From: Pseudofabraea citricarpa
Taxonomy: Eukaryota; Ascomycota; Leotiomycetes; Helotiales; Dermateaceae
Reading direction: 5' to 3'
Assembly (NCBI GenBank): GCA_029641185.1
Contig: JAPWGK010000003.1
Coordinates: 2,356,001-2,420,000 of the forward strand
DNA: 64,000 nucleotides
Below, one piece after another: positions 12,755 through 25,077 of the stretch. The first letter of the stretch is position 1, and the number at the start of each line of letters is the position of its first letter. The notes beneath the pieces were generated by a model. It worked only from the letters and a program-made list of their open reading frames with translations, made no database searches and was not told the DNA's origin. A program made the translations under genes and the position numbers.

Positions 12755-15072
12755 CTAATAGAGTCCCATGTCAGAAGCTTTTACTCTCTTCGATAAAGAA
12801 GGTGGTTGTTTGGGGAGAGAAGCAAGGCTTTTCTGTTCCTGCTCTCTTTGAACGCCAATCTTCTGCTCCTCCATCTTATCTGACTTCTGAATATGTAAGT
12901 TCGGGATCTGTCTATAAAGCTCCTCTTCCTGTACGGGTTCTGCTTCGACAAGTTGCAGAGGAGTATCGTCATTATCAATCGGGTCATTGTCAATGAGTTG
13001 CAGAGGGGAATCATCATCATAATCCACAACAGGCTGTGGAATAATTTCCTTCTGTTCCGCCTCCTGTTGCTTCTCACGAGATGATGCTGGTTTTTCGTCC
13101 TTCGCCACAACCATCGCGTCTCTGATCTCCTCTGTATCAACAAGCAAAATCTCATTCTCACTATCCTCCCTCTCAATCACGGCATCATCTACAGCAAGAT
13201 CTGCAAAACCACCAGCCATCTTCAAGATCTTCGCAATCAAATCGGGGTATCTAAGATGTCCCGTAACCTCCTTGCTCAGATCCAGGTTCCTCACGCCCTC
13301 TACATCTTTAATGGCTTGAAGACCAGCCACGCCAAATTGAATACTAGTGGCACGATATAGGAACGCTAGGATGTAGTCGTTTTCAGAGTATACATTAGTG
13401 AGGGTTCCGGAGACCACGCTCCGCATAACCCGCCAGTTATCGCTGCTGGACGGGATGGGAGATCCTATTAGAACAACGGATTCAACGAGCCCAAAGGCTT
13501 TGCGTTCTGCGAGCGAATTGAGACATGAGTAGATTACTCGGGCACCTAGCGAGTAGCCGATCAGAGTTACGGGACGCTCCCCTTGGGCTTTGTTGATTAA
13601 TGCATCGGCGAGGACCTCTCCAGCCTTTTCGGATCTTCGTAGTTCAGAATCAGTCAATTTGAGGTTTTGATGGTGATGGGTTCTATTTCTTACCTTGTTC
13701 GTGCGAGCCCGAATGGATTGTCGATTGAAGTGGCCATTTTCAAAAGGTATACCGGCCACAGTGCAGACCAGAGAGATGCAAGGACGGTCCTCTTCAGAAT
13801 CTCTAGTTTGACATATGACCACGCATATGAGGAAACCATGGATTTCAAAGATGTGCCCAACTCGATCAGAGCGTCCATCTCGTATCTCAATGCAAAGACT
13901 TCGGTCGCATCTCCTAGAGATCGCCAGGGCTTGATGACATCCTCCTTGCTGGTTAACCAGCCATTAATGCCAATCGTCACTCTCAATCGCCTCTGCTTCT
14001 CCTCCTCTTCTTTCCTGCTCGTGCTAGGTCCCCGTTCCTCCTTCACAGGAAGGAATTTGAAATCTTCCACCTCTTTCGCGTACGCATCGACCATAGCTCC
14101 AGTCATCTTGCCTCCAAAGGCACCAAATAACGTGCCAACCAAGGCTCCATTCATAGCAAAGATCCCCAAGAATGAAGCAACGCCACCCAATCCCACACCA
14201 CCCATGATTGCTCCGATTCCTCCAGCTACCACAGGTGCAGCGAGACCTCCTGTGATACCGATGATTGCGGCTCCTGCAACAGAAGCTAGGCCGACTTTCC
14301 ATCGTCGGGCATTCTTGTTCTCTACCTGTCTCTTTTGCGTCTCGGCCTCGGCACTGAGAGCTTTAGATGCTTGCAAGAGCGTTTGAGCTACTTCTTTTTC
14401 TTCCTGAGATAGGACTGAAAGTGGCAGCTCGAAAGAAGATGCAAGATGTAGCAGGAGGACTCTTGAATGAGCCGAGTAATGCCCTAGTGAAAGCATGAGC
14501 AACAACATGCTGCTAAGAACCATGACGCGGATATCTTTTGAGAGAGTCGTGAATTTGGTAGGAAGTGGATGGTACAAGTCCTGAAGGGCAGAAACATCCC
14601 TCGCCTCGTCGACAGCTTTCCTTTCCGTTTCTCTTTTATCCTCCGATGCTACAGAGGTAGGTGGAGGCCGTGGAGTGTAAGGAGGAGCTTCATTGGAATT
14701 GACAACCTCGGCCAATTTCCCCATCACCTGACGTTGCCAGTCATCAAAATATCTCAGAGAAGCTCTCTTCAGAGCCTCCATTTTGGGTTTCGACAATCTC
14801 TTCTCCAGACTCTCTGCTAGCCGACGCGAATGCTCGTCTTCTCCTTCTTCATTCTGCTTCCCGCTCTTCTGCCGTCTCTCATCCCATCTATCTACTCTGT
14901 CTCCTTGATGAAAAAGACTCGCCGCTCCTGGATTGCCAGCCTCGAAGGAATACTCGATCCCAGAACGCATCTGTGCCGTCAGGTTGTTCACGAGACGAGG
15001 GAGAGCTTGTTGGTACTGAACACGTGAGAGCACCGCCCGTATGGCGTGCGGGTCCGAACTGACGGGTGCCAT
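12755..15072 (-). CDS. DUF726 (TMCO4/Mil1-like) alpha/beta-hydrolase-fold membrane protein
   Basis: Two minus-strand exons, 15072-13694 and 13634-12755, flank a 59-nt intron (13693-13635); the product is 752 aa. Central features are a glycine/alanine-rich hydrophobic hairpin (VAGAAIIGITGGLAAPVVAG and following, ~255-320) and a hydrolase core with INGWLTSKEDVIKPW, ALRYEM and the nucleophile elbow IGYSLGARVIYSCL (GxSxG) in exon 2. This is the layout of the DUF726 family, which includes human TMCO4 and yeast YFL034W (Mil1); Mil1 is linked to AP-1 and vesicle traffic. The C-terminal ~200 residues are acidic and Q/E-rich, probably disordered. The enzymatic substrate is unknown. The upstream neighbour region is gene-free, so its promoter is probably in 15073-15450. 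Confidence 0.88.
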
Positions 15073-16523
15073 TGTTTCGCCAAATATGAGGATTTCTTAT
15101 CTTGTCTGAGGAGAAATCTCAATGATGTTTCTTGTTCTTCTTGCTTTCTTGTATCTGGCTGTGTTGTTTGGTGATAATGCTGCCGCCTGATGGTTTACGT
15201 TTTCTCCAGTTACTACATGTGGCTGGGTCGCTGGCTGTGCCGTGTCTGTGCATGGCGATTGATTGCGGGAGCCTAGCGAGTCCGTTAGCGAGCGAGCCCC
15301 CTTTTGTGCACCGCCTCCCATTGTTATCCGTTTTTACATGGTATTGCTCTCCTTTCTATCTGACCACGATCCCCGAATTCGTCTCTGGTGACTCTGATGC
15401 TAGATTCTGTAACTATGCTGTTCCTCTATTAATGACCAGAGCTTTCTAAAATGCAATCAGAATAGATTGGGCATACTACGTATGAGCTAAGACGGGAATA
15501 TATATTACAAGAATTATAGTGGTTTAATTGACTATCAAGACAGGAGAGAGGGTTTAGCTAATTTATCTGACGATAGCTGTCAAGTTATTAATTGTCCTCT
15601 CAAGATCTTTTCATTTTCGTGCTCTTATATTCCGAAACTGGCAGTCTAACCATTCTAATGTAATCTTTATCTTCAAGTGTACATGAATTAGTAGCTTTCT
15701 TTTTAATGCCACTTAGACAGTTATCAATGCCGAAGAGACGTTGTCTGATATGATCTGCCCTATTGCTAACCTGAAAATTGAAATTAAACCGATAAGTCCA
15801 GCAATGTTCATGTAATCTATAACTGTTTCATAAAAAGTCTTACTCTTCATATTGTTTGTGTGTTATATTTAAAATAGAGCTCCGAGGGAGAAAAAAGCAC
15901 ATCATAAGCGACAATGGCTTACAATTCATACAAACACTGAATTTGTTACATCTCCTGATACTGATAGAAGTAAATCGCTGACGGGATTTGGGAGAGTAGA
16001 ATCCCAAGATGCTGAATTACTTCCAAGGTCTAGTCACCTCTCTATTCATGCAGGGCATCTCTCTTCGCTTCTCCACAAACTACGAGCTGCCAATCATCGA
16101 AACTGAAACGGTTATAAATAGCTGTACAGGACATCAGAGCCTAAGACTCTATATTTGATTCAAATGAACCTGAGTACGAGTCTTTGGAAGTCTCATCCCA
16201 ACATAGCGAAGAAACACCATACAATGGAATAGCCTTTTGATATAGAGTTGTGGAGTTATATAGTCTCCGATAGGTCCTCTTCAACTACTAAAAGAGTGAT
16301 GTTATTTTCTAATTGGCTGTTCTTTTCGAGTAACAACAATAATTGGACTGACAGCAGAAGAAGCCCGATAACTACTAAAACCTATTGCTAAGAGAGCTTT
16401 TGTGAAGAAGTATCCTTTTAATTGACTAATCAGTTGCAAGAACCGCGACACTACTAAATCAAGGTCTATGTCCTCGTCGTTTCTGTCTTCTCCGCTGTAA
16501 CCCTCTTGTGCAACAACAACCGA

Positions 16524-16704
16524 ATCTTCTTGTACGGAAGGGGGTTACAAGAATCAAGGAGCACCCCCATGTAGGCGGTGAATAGGAACCGACCATAGAA
16601 CAACTGAAGTTTCTACAAACTTCTCCACGATTTTCCTTATCAAGTACTGGCAGAAACCGGGGGGTGCTCCTTGATTCTTGCAACCCCCTTCCGTACCATA
16701 AGAT
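16524..16704. repeat. Long inverted repeat / fold-back element with nested hairpin
   Basis: Arm 1 (16533-16568) and arm 2 (16660-16695) are complementary over 36 nt with one mismatch (A16547 against C16681). Pairing continues outward to 16524/16704 with a few mismatches. The ~91-nt loop itself contains a perfect 7-bp hairpin (16606-16612 with 16617-16623, loop CTAC). The size and shape fit a MITE/fold-back element or a structured non-coding RNA. The single mismatch is a TpG-to-TpA type change, which would fit RIP. I found no clear target-site duplication or second copy in the window. Confidence 0.75.
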
Positions 16705-19212
16705 ATTCTGGAAATTTGGCTGGCTTGCTAGCCCAGTGTCAGCTCTGCTAGTTGTACCGGTTTGGCCTGTTTGATATTATGCTTGACGACTTTCATAACC
16801 TCATCCTCAAGGCTATTTAATACTAAAAATTCAATTACAGAAACGTAGTAAATGGCCTGTACATATCTAGCCCGCAAGAGCGAAGTGCCTGTATATAGGG
16901 CCGACATCGATTGTGCTAGCCGAAGATCCTCTCTACTATCCTTCGCTGATATCGTTTATTTAGGGACTTCTAGCAAGCCCTGAGTCTAGATGGAGCAGAT
17001 AAACTTTCTGAGCCTCACTGCCTCAATCTCTAAGCCCACTCAGATGTCTTCATTTTGTTGCACTCATCTAGCACTACTACTTTCTGATAACACGTGCTAT
17101 AACTAGCTTTACTTTAACCTCTTTTGATTTTCAACGCTTGTATACTCATTTTTGTCTTGCTCCAACATGGCATAAAACATTAAAGTATTGTCAGCTACTG
17201 TATTGCTAACCGCCAACGTTCTTGGGGGGTGGATAAAGTCCATACCCGAAGCCTCAGTTCCAGTATCGTCGGCTGTATCGCTGTATAATGCTCCGCACGA
17301 TTCTCAACTATAGGAGCAGAATGTACTATCATTGATAACGTATTAATAACCATTAGCATAGCACATTTCCCCTGTCAATTCAGAAGCACGCACCGCCGTT
17401 TCCTCGTCGGAAAGCGACGCGGTGACCGATAGAAGAGACCAAAGGATCTTTGACAAACGTTTATTTCAACCTTGCTACTCGAGCCGCATTGAACATGGCA
17501 TGAACCAGAGACCAGAGCCTGTGTTGTTCCTTTCGGCACCGCTAGCAGCCGGGTTATTTTTTCCCTGATTCTGAAGTCCAAGAGAACCATGGGACGTGTC
17601 AGGAAACAATCAGTCCGGATTGTGTCAAAATGTCAATGCTTTAATCAACCGAACAGACGCACTTGACGTGCATGATCCTAAGTAGTCATAGGGCTTGCCA
17701 TTTGGTTCGGACCCTTCTCGAGGAGGATTCAAACCCTGCTCGTGCTGCATTTGCTACATGCAGCAACTAACCGCCCTGAGTTGAGTGTAAAGCGTAATCT
17801 TGGAAGGAAAGCCACAGGTGACAGGGATACTAAGTACGTGGCAGATTTCTCTGGCGCAGATCTATTTGATGTCATCGCTGCTGAATAAACCTCATCGTCC
17901 AATTGCTAGCCAATTGCAGCCGCATATCATGATTTAGCGACTAAGAATTCTGCTCGTATCACTGTAAGAGCAGTGCTTCTTCGCTACCAAATCATATAAA
18001 ATACTGAGTTTTGGCCATGGTGATATCTTTGCGGTGATCATAAATGTTGAATTGTTCGGGTTTACCCCAATTCTCAGACACCTCTATCCCGGCAATGGAA
18101 GTGTGATCAGCCGGACTGAGGCGCAAATGACCTGCATGAAAACCCATGGACTTAACAGTGCTTTCTACGCCATTTAAAGTGGTGTCGGTGAAGAAAGTGC
18201 TGCGATGATGCTGCATGGGTCATGTGTTCTCGGCATGGCAGCTGCAACTACCGTGCTGACAGTATTTACCATGAAGTGGTCTGAGCGATCAGACCCACAG
18301 ATGTTTACCTCTTGTCTGTCTCTTCATCATCGTCTTCTCTTTTTCTTTCCTCCTCCCCCTTGCAATTGCAGTAGAATTTAGGTTTTGCTAAGCATCGGTC
18401 GCAGGTGGCCTGTTTATTAATTAGTGTTCGAAGTCAAAGCACGCCAGGTAGATCATCATTAAAAATGCTCTACCTTGCATTCGTCGGATGGTTCTTAACC
18501 GATTATACCAATACCATACTGCTCTTTCATAGTTGGCACGTTAAGCAGTGTGTCAATAGGATAAATGCTAACTTGATCTTTTGACAGCAACATATACCCG
18601 TTTATGGTACACTCTCGGAGTATTGTTGATCATCCCGAGATAAGGTGTCCGTGAATTAAGGTAGCAGAGAAGAAGTGCTATTTAGTGTTTCCGACTTAAG
18701 GTAACGCACGGAGCGGGTCGAGGAGATCATGTAGATCGCGGCATATCATATGAAAGTTAAGTAGTATACAGAACCAAAATACGGTCGAGGCAAGAGGAAA
18801 TAAGCGAAGTTGGGAATTGCAAGGAAGGAAATTACTACTTGGTACGGCACTTTAACGTGATGATTATGCATAAGACTATTGGAACTTTCTTTGATTTAGC
18901 CCTGGAAAATCACGGCAAGGCAATTGTCTCCAGGTTCCAAGAAATTACACTGCATGGCAATCTCGGCAGACAAATCGAAGAAGAAACAATTGAAAATTTA
19001 TCGTCTAGTGCATCATACCCAGTTCGATCGGATCACATTGCCTTGCTACAAACCACAACACATCGTTTCCACAAACCACTCCGAAGAAATTATTTATCGT
19101 TTCAAATTAGATCAAGGTAATGAATTATTTAATGCTCGATTCTAAACATGACCTCAATCTTGCCAAACCTCAAGTTTGGGAACTTCAATTGACCAGGACA
19201 ATAATTCTCTAT

Positions 19213-19220
19213 TATATATA
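19213..19220 (+). promoter_or_regulatory. TATA element of the 5S rRNA gene
   Basis: TATATATA lies 24-31 bp upstream of the 5S start. This is the position of the upstream TATA box used by Neurospora-type dispersed 5S genes with RNA polymerase III. Confidence 0.6.
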
Positions 19221-19243
19221 CCCGCATTACGCAACTTACCAGC

Positions 19244-19362
19244 ACATACGACCATAGACTGGTGAGAACTGGGCATCCCGTCCGCTCTGCCATACATAAA
19301 CACCAGATCGGTTGATTAGTAGTTGGGTGGGTGACCACCAGCGAATACCAACTGTTGTATGT
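19244..19362 (+). rRNA. 5S ribosomal RNA (dispersed copy)
   Basis: The 119-nt sequence starts ACATACGACCATAG and carries CCCGTCCGCTCTGCC, TTAGTAGTTGGGTGGGTGACC (internal control C box) and GCGAATACCAACTG, all highly conserved in ascomycete 5S rRNA. The ends pair (ACATAC 19244-19249 with GTATGT 19357-19362). Helix II pairs CTGGTG with CACCAG, and the outer part of the 3' domain pairs GGTTG with CAACT. T-runs directly after the gene (19362-19373) suit pol III termination. A single copy is present in the window. The copy looks intact; a pseudogene cannot be excluded without comparing with other genomic copies. Confidence 0.9.
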
Positions 19363-19373
19363 TTTTTGTTTTT
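19362..19373 (+). terminator. Pol III oligo-T terminator of 5S rRNA
   Basis: T6, G, T5 immediately follow the mature 3' end of the 5S RNA. This is the standard pol III stop signal. Confidence 0.65.
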
Positions 19374-19838
19374 GTTTTGTTTAACCTAGATAGGGCTGGG
19401 ACAGATCCGGTCTTTTCTTTTTGTTTCAAGTTTGATGAGAATGTGAAGACTGTTTCGAAACAACAGGCAAGTAAGAGAGCGAAGAAACAGGATGAACTGG
19501 ATTTTACCTAGGTGGGGAGTGATTCAGATGGTTTGGCCTTGCTTTGCTGTAACAGGCGAGCTGGTAGTCTACTCTGACAGGATTTGTTTTGAAATGATTA
19601 GTTGCAGAGGTCTTGAGCCTAGATTAGTAAGTATGCGATACGTGGAATATGCAATCTCTGAAAATTGGTAGCGTTTAGTTCAAGCGCTCTAAGGCGAGGT
19701 TTTCTCAATGGTACAGTAACGATAAGATGACGCACATCTGCTGTAGAGCAGAATACAGAACTTAACTTTTTGTTTCTGAATCTAAGGGGTATGTGTATGA
19801 GAACCCAGAGCATAAATTTAATAGCAAACTTTTCCAGC
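19363..19838. other. Intergenic spacer between 5S rRNA and the TBCB gene
   Basis: This spacer lies downstream of both the 5S gene and the TBCB stop codon. No gene or structured element was seen beyond T-rich low complexity at 19361-19382. Confidence 0.6.
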
Positions 19839-21225
19839 TCACATCTCCTCCATATCGTCAAACTCATCCAGGACAGGGAAATCTCCAATCTCGACTCTCT
19901 CGGGACGAACGAAGACGCCGTGCTTCAGAGAACCTGCTTCTTCTTTTCCCCAGTATCTCTTACCATTCAAGCTACCATCATTCCTACCCACGGGCTCATC
20001 TAATCTAATGGCGATCCATTTGCCGGCTCCACCGGGAATTTCCGCTACATCGCCTACATACATAACTTCTCCTCGCTTGCTATCCTCGCCTCCTACTCGG
20101 CATCTCTTTCCCACGGCAATGGTGCGATTCTTAATCTCGACATCGTAGGCGGCCAGCTTTGCTTGTTCTAAAGATGGAGCATCTGGATCGAAACGTCCCA
20201 ACTTATGGGATTTCTTCCATGCGAGCACCGAATCTGTCTTGGTGGCATATTCTTCTGGTGGCATCTCATATTTTTCTACAGCAGAAGCATCGGTGTAATT
20301 TGGGCGCATGCCAGGTGGTCGAATATCGGCTACCTGTTTTTGTGTCAGCTCCAACTTCGTCACCGAGTTGTAAGTTGCGAGAGACGTTCAATGTGTTTCC
20401 GGGCTTGAAGATAATTGTTTTCCGGCCAGCGAAACTTTTCGTTGATAGTAATGCCGTATTCGTAATCGCAATCGCGTTCGTTGGTGAAAAAGAAAAGAAA
20501 AAAAGAAATCATACTCGCAAATTTCCACAAACAAATCTTGCGTGGCTGGCAAGCATGAATTTGAAAACGCCTCCCGCCACTGCCACCACTTAACAAGAGA
20601 AATGTTTTATTCCCCAATGGTAGTATCGGAAAGATTTCGTTCCTTCTCTATTCTGAGAAAGACACATCAGATGATGTATAGATTTTGGTTGCCATAACTG
20701 GCTTCGCTTCCTTCTCAAACAGGTGTGCAACTAGGATCTCGCATCGCATCGTTCGAACACCTCTCTTAACAATGATATGACACCAGGCACCTGTCAGGAT
20801 CTAGATTTTTTGGGCCATATCGATTGATAATCGTTCCCCGGTAGAATCCTGATCGGTTCCTAGGAGGGAAGCTCAATCTCAAGAACAGTCACTTAATTGC
20901 TCGGATGGCATGAGAGCTTGACCGACCCACACACAAGATGCGAAGCGAATAACAAGAATACGTCCTAACTTACGTGGATCTCCGCATAGGGTGCCAAAGG
21001 AAAGCTGGCCAATTGTGTATTCTCTTCATCGGCCGCCTCGATCGGGACGCTCTGATTGCCCCCGAGTCGAAGCGTGAGTTTCTGCGAGAGCGGTGGAACA
21101 CCCGTGATGGGCTCGAGCTTTGCCTTTAGTTGTCCAATAGTCCATGATGGGGTAATGCGGCGTTCTGTAGAGGCATTGTCGGAGGTGACTTGAATGGGAA
21201 TGTCCCCCGCGGTTTGCATGCTCAT
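19839..21225 (-). CDS. alp11: Tubulin-folding cofactor B (Alp11/TBCB)
   Basis: Two minus-strand exons, 21225-20974 and 20333-19839, are separated by a 640-nt intron (20973-20334, GTAAGT..AACAG); the product is 248 aa. Residues 1-84 form the ubiquitin-like domain (IPIQVTSDN, LTLRLGG, YAEIHV). The conserved linker follows (VEKYEMPPEEYATKTDSVLA, KKSHKLGRF), then the C-terminal CAP-Gly domain at ~155-235 (GKRCRV, GEVMYVGDV, GKWIAIRLDEPVGRNDGSLN, GKRYW, HGVFVRPERV). It ends DDMEEM, the acidic tail that binds tubulin or TBCE. TBCB captures alpha-tubulin after chaperonin release and hands it to TBCE. Length matches the family (~240 aa). Exon joining reads EIHVADIRPPGMRPNYTD, as in orthologues, so the long intron is well supported. 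Confidence 0.92.
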
Positions 21226-21982
21226 TCTGAAGGATGTGGGATGTGGGAAGTGGGATGTGGGATGTTAAGAGGATGAATATTATGGTCGGACACTGATATT
21301 CCTGTGTTCTGAGACTGGAGTGTTTTCTGTGGTGAAACTTTCAGGCGGTCGTTGTTGGTCTTTGGCGTCCTGTGGAAGAGAATGGAATTTGATATCACGA
21401 GATTGATGCACCGATGGAGCTGTGGAGCGACTCACGTGAGTATAAACCACGTGCAGCCGCACCGCCTCGTGTGGCTGGGAACTGGCTGGGCAGATTAGCG
21501 AGCTTTCTCCAAGATGGACCTCGATGTTGCTCTCGGACATGCAGAGGCTGCAATACAGGACATTATTCCTCTATAGTTGACAAGGACTTTCTTCTCTTTT
21601 GTCCAGTTCATCCTTCATTCTCAGATCCGCTACAGACTGCCTGTCCCAAACTTTCCTCACCCCCCAAACTCTGCACCGTCGACAGCGGTCCCTTCCTGGA
21701 TTCCTTGCTGCTACATTCAAGTCGCAACATTAAACGACACTGGCAAAGGCATTTAGCCATCCTCAGGTTTCACTCTGAGACCGAACAGCACATCTCACAG
21801 TTCTTGTCCCAACCGCCTCCCAATTGGCAGATCACCGTTTGCACATCACTGCGCGGGAGCTCCATGATTGGTGCGTGGCCAGCTCAGCATGAATTGTTCT
21901 GGTCCCTGCATCCAGGAAAGATCCCAATCTATGTCGTCTCCGAGGCACCGAGGGTCCCCCCCTCTCCTCTCCCCAACCTCAT

Positions 21983-22012
21983 CCACAACAACAACCACAA
22001 CCACAACCACAG
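21983..22012. repeat. CAA/CCACAA simple repeat
   Basis: ACAACAACAACC is followed by three CACAAC-type units in the TBCB/Myb intergenic region. Confidence 0.7.
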
Positions 22013-22414
22013 CCAACCCCAGTCGTGAGCTGGTGTGGCAAAGCTTCCGAGCAGGACCTCTTCCTTTCTCCAAGGCTTGAACTGATCTTGCGCATACAAG
22101 CAGATGGCATGGTAAAACATCTAAGGCTGCTTCTTCAGCATCATTTCTGTGTCGTCGACCGCCGCCTCACTCACCGCTCAAACGTGCAGAGACATCCTTC
22201 TGAGACCGACCATGCCTCCATTGTTTTCCTGCCCGCGCCGCCCAGCCTAGCAAACCCGGTCGATCACATCGACCCGCCAGCTTGCATCGATGCGATGAAC
22301 AACAATGGCACAATCAGGTCAAGAGGATCGATCCTGATGCTCCCATTGCATCCATTGTCGCCTTGACAAACGCGCACTGGGCCGTGGATGACCTCAAGAA
22401 CAGAGACAGGCGAT

Positions 22415-22445
22415 GGCTCGTGGCTCGTGGCTCATGGCTCATGGC
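22415..22445. repeat. GGCTCRT 7-bp tandem repeat (4 units)
   Basis: There are two GGCTCGT units, then two GGCTCAT units, then a partial copy. It is a short minisatellite-like array in noncoding DNA. Confidence 0.75.
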
Positions 22446-25077
22446 CCACGGCTCTTCGTCCATGGCTTGCACCTGCGTATAAGGCATAATACCGGCAGCC
22501 ATCCGAACGACACTTGTGCTGCACTTGTTGCAGATGACGACCTCCACACCAGAGACCATTCGAGGCGAGGCGACTGATGAGGGCCTGTTGCCAGCCAGCC
22601 CCATTTTATCCCACAATCCACTGATCCGACCACACGACAATGGCGATTGTGCTGCGAACAAACGGACTGAATGCGATATGAGGCATATTAATATGGGAGG
22701 CAGGCTATCTGCAGATGCTTTTTCTTCCCTGTTCCCTCTGTGCCAGATACAGTACGTTCTGGGGCTAGCCTCATGCCGGAAGGATACTTCCCACATCCAC
22801 GACCACGTCCCACGACGGCGCCTCGAAGAATAATAAGATGGGCCATGACAACGCGCCCATTAAGCTTCTGGTGTTGGGGTTGGTGTGCCTTGACCAGAGG
22901 ATGGAGATGCCACTAATGCATGCCATAGGCTAAAACAAGAGCAAGCGACGCCGTCCAACACCCTCGTCGGCGACCGTGCTTCCCCCATTGCGTCCGTCTG
23001 ATCTGCCACTTCACCGACTAGAAAACTCCATTGCGGCCCAGAAGGCAATCGTAGCATTCACCGCCGCCCCGGGACCTATCAGCAGTGCGACAATGTGCCT
23101 CGCGCTTAACTAAAGCTTCAATTATTGCCCAATGTTTCCCAACTAGTCGGTGACATCTGCACTGGTTCTGTCTCTTTCGCGATGCTGTTCCACGCGCGGT
23201 AGTGTGGCCATGAAGTGAACTTGACCGTTGGTACCCATGGGTGCCTGGTGCTGGGAGGGATTACTACTGACTTGACGGACGGTCTGACTCGCCTGGCCAT
23301 ATCGCAGTACTATAGCTGCCAAGCTCTGTCATACATCACTGGTCAGTCTTTTACACCGCCAGATGTGAGGACCCGATGTCCCCGACGGTAGCTTCGAGGG
23401 AATCAATGAGTAGGCCGATTTGATTGTTCCCATTGTTGTGGTAGGTCGACTATGAACTATACAAACGGACATATATGTGTCAGTGGAGCCCAACCTGGCT
23501 ATGACGATGCGGGCAGCAACAACTCAGCATCGCTTCGTTGCTTTTGTCGTGTTCGGGCAGCGAGCTGACAAGCTCTGTATCCAGCATCGGAGAATTTTCT
23601 CATGGCCTGCCCAAAACTACGCCGAGTTGGGCGTGGTCGGCCACGGATTCGAGCGGCTTCAGAGAACGTGCTCACTGGACCGGCTCGGTTGTGATATGGT
23701 GAAGATCTTGGGTTCATGAGAAGCGATGGAGATGGAGAACGATGCAAGCCATGGAGATCATCTTCCCCTGATCCCTGGCTGCTGCATATACCTTGACCGC
23801 CAGTTCGTGGGCCCTGCCACCTGCTCCCTGGCTAGCCGCTCGAAAGGGACAAAGGGACAACTCAAGGTTGGGGGCGTTTACGGGCATGGCATGGCATGCC
23901 AACCCGGACCAACTGACACGGACGCAATCGCGTTCTGCCTGCCAGGTCGACAATAGATCTCGACAGGCAGACACGCATACAAGCTTTCTTTTACTGCCAG
24001 TGTGAAAAGCAACGGTACCGTTCGAAGGCGCTCAGTGAGGTTCGGATTGATACGCACAGACACAGGGCCGAAACGGTTTCTCGAGTCGCACAGCAGTCTG
24101 AGGAATGGGAAAAGAGTTTCAAACTCTTCTCACGGCTGGTTTCGACCGACTTTCCCGGGAGCCATCCAACACGGCACCATCCATTAAGAGCATCAGATGC
24201 AACAAGATGACAAGCATCACTTCACGTTCTTGATCATGCATGAATGCGTGGCCATTCCTTAGCCAACTTGGCCGCCTTAGCCAGCCCTCCTCCCTCCAGA
24301 GTCTACACTAGCCTGTCCTGTACCCTTGCGATTCCCCCACCGTGGCTACACTCTATTTGCATCTTTGCATCGCGCGGTCTCCCGAGAATCCACTCCCAGG
24401 CTTTCCTACCATGTACCGGCTTTGGCTTTGGAGATCATGAGTTCGAACAAGTTCCTTGTTCAGTGTCTCTCTTACCACTGGCCCTTCCCCATCCGCTTCC
24501 TCTTCCTCTTCTACTTCCACACTAGCAAGGTGCAAGGTGCAAGGTCCATCAGGCAAGCCAGGCTGGCCTTGACGTATCAACCCGTTGGTGTTGGCTTGCT
24601 GCTGTCCTCTGCCTCTGTCTTCTGCTCTTGCTCGTCTCATCTTCCGCGATTGGTCAGTTCAGAGGCGACCTGGTGCCAATCATGTGGTTGGCTATCATGA
24701 TCGACCCGGGCCACTTCTCCTTCGCTCTCTGGAAATTCTGAAATAGGAAGCCTTCCCTCGTTCATCGTCTCAAGATTCCTTCTGCCGAAAAACCCAAGTC
24801 ATCAAGCTGTGAAGAATTGTGGTCTTGCTTGTTTCACGTAACAATTTCATCCCACCTCCAACGAGGACTCGACATTGCTTTTTTTGGCAACCATCACCAC
24901 AAAAGACCAAAACACATATTCATCAACCAACATCGTCATCTCCAGCTTACCATCGACCCAGCTCAACTCCAACCCAGACCAGATACACGCGGCAAAGGAG
25001 AATTCCCAGAGACCGTGCACCCTTCGCATATGATCCGTCAGCCCTACTGACGGTATCCGCGATCCAAGACCGTCATC

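Larger units (their letters stand above)
15073..19243. other. 4.2-kb gene-free stretch (holds a long hairpin)
   Basis: The first ~350 bp are the likely promoter of the DUF726 gene. The remainder is comparatively A+T-rich, with stops in every frame and only sub-100-codon open frames without recognisable motifs. The only structured feature I see is the inverted repeat at 16524-16704. A decayed transposon background is possible, but I recognise no transposase or reverse transcriptase remnant. Confidence 0.6.
21226..25077. other. 3.85-kb divergent intergenic region (TBCB / Myb promoters and long leader)
   Basis: Long open frames occur here (for example 21414-22028 and 22314-22796 minus), but their translations lack domain features, hydrophobic cores or splice structure, and overlapping frames of similar length exist on both strands, as expected for G+C-rich noncoding DNA. 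The segment 24850-25060 looks like a typical fungal 5' untranslated leader (CA/AC-rich, AUG-poor) for the Myb gene. Simple repeats are listed separately. Confidence 0.55.

Noticed and set aside
18839..19145. 93- and 73-codon overlapping frames just upstream of the 5S gene
   Set aside because: No known domain, and the two frames compete; A+T-rich background makes chance frames likely.
21414..22028. 204-codon plus-strand open frame
   Set aside because: No domain, TM or splice support; equally long frames overlap on both strands, and part is a CAA/CCA repeat. Likely noncoding promoter DNA.
22314..22796. 160-codon minus-strand open frame
   Set aside because: Overlaps a GGCTCRT repeat, with no recognisable fold or homologous motif.
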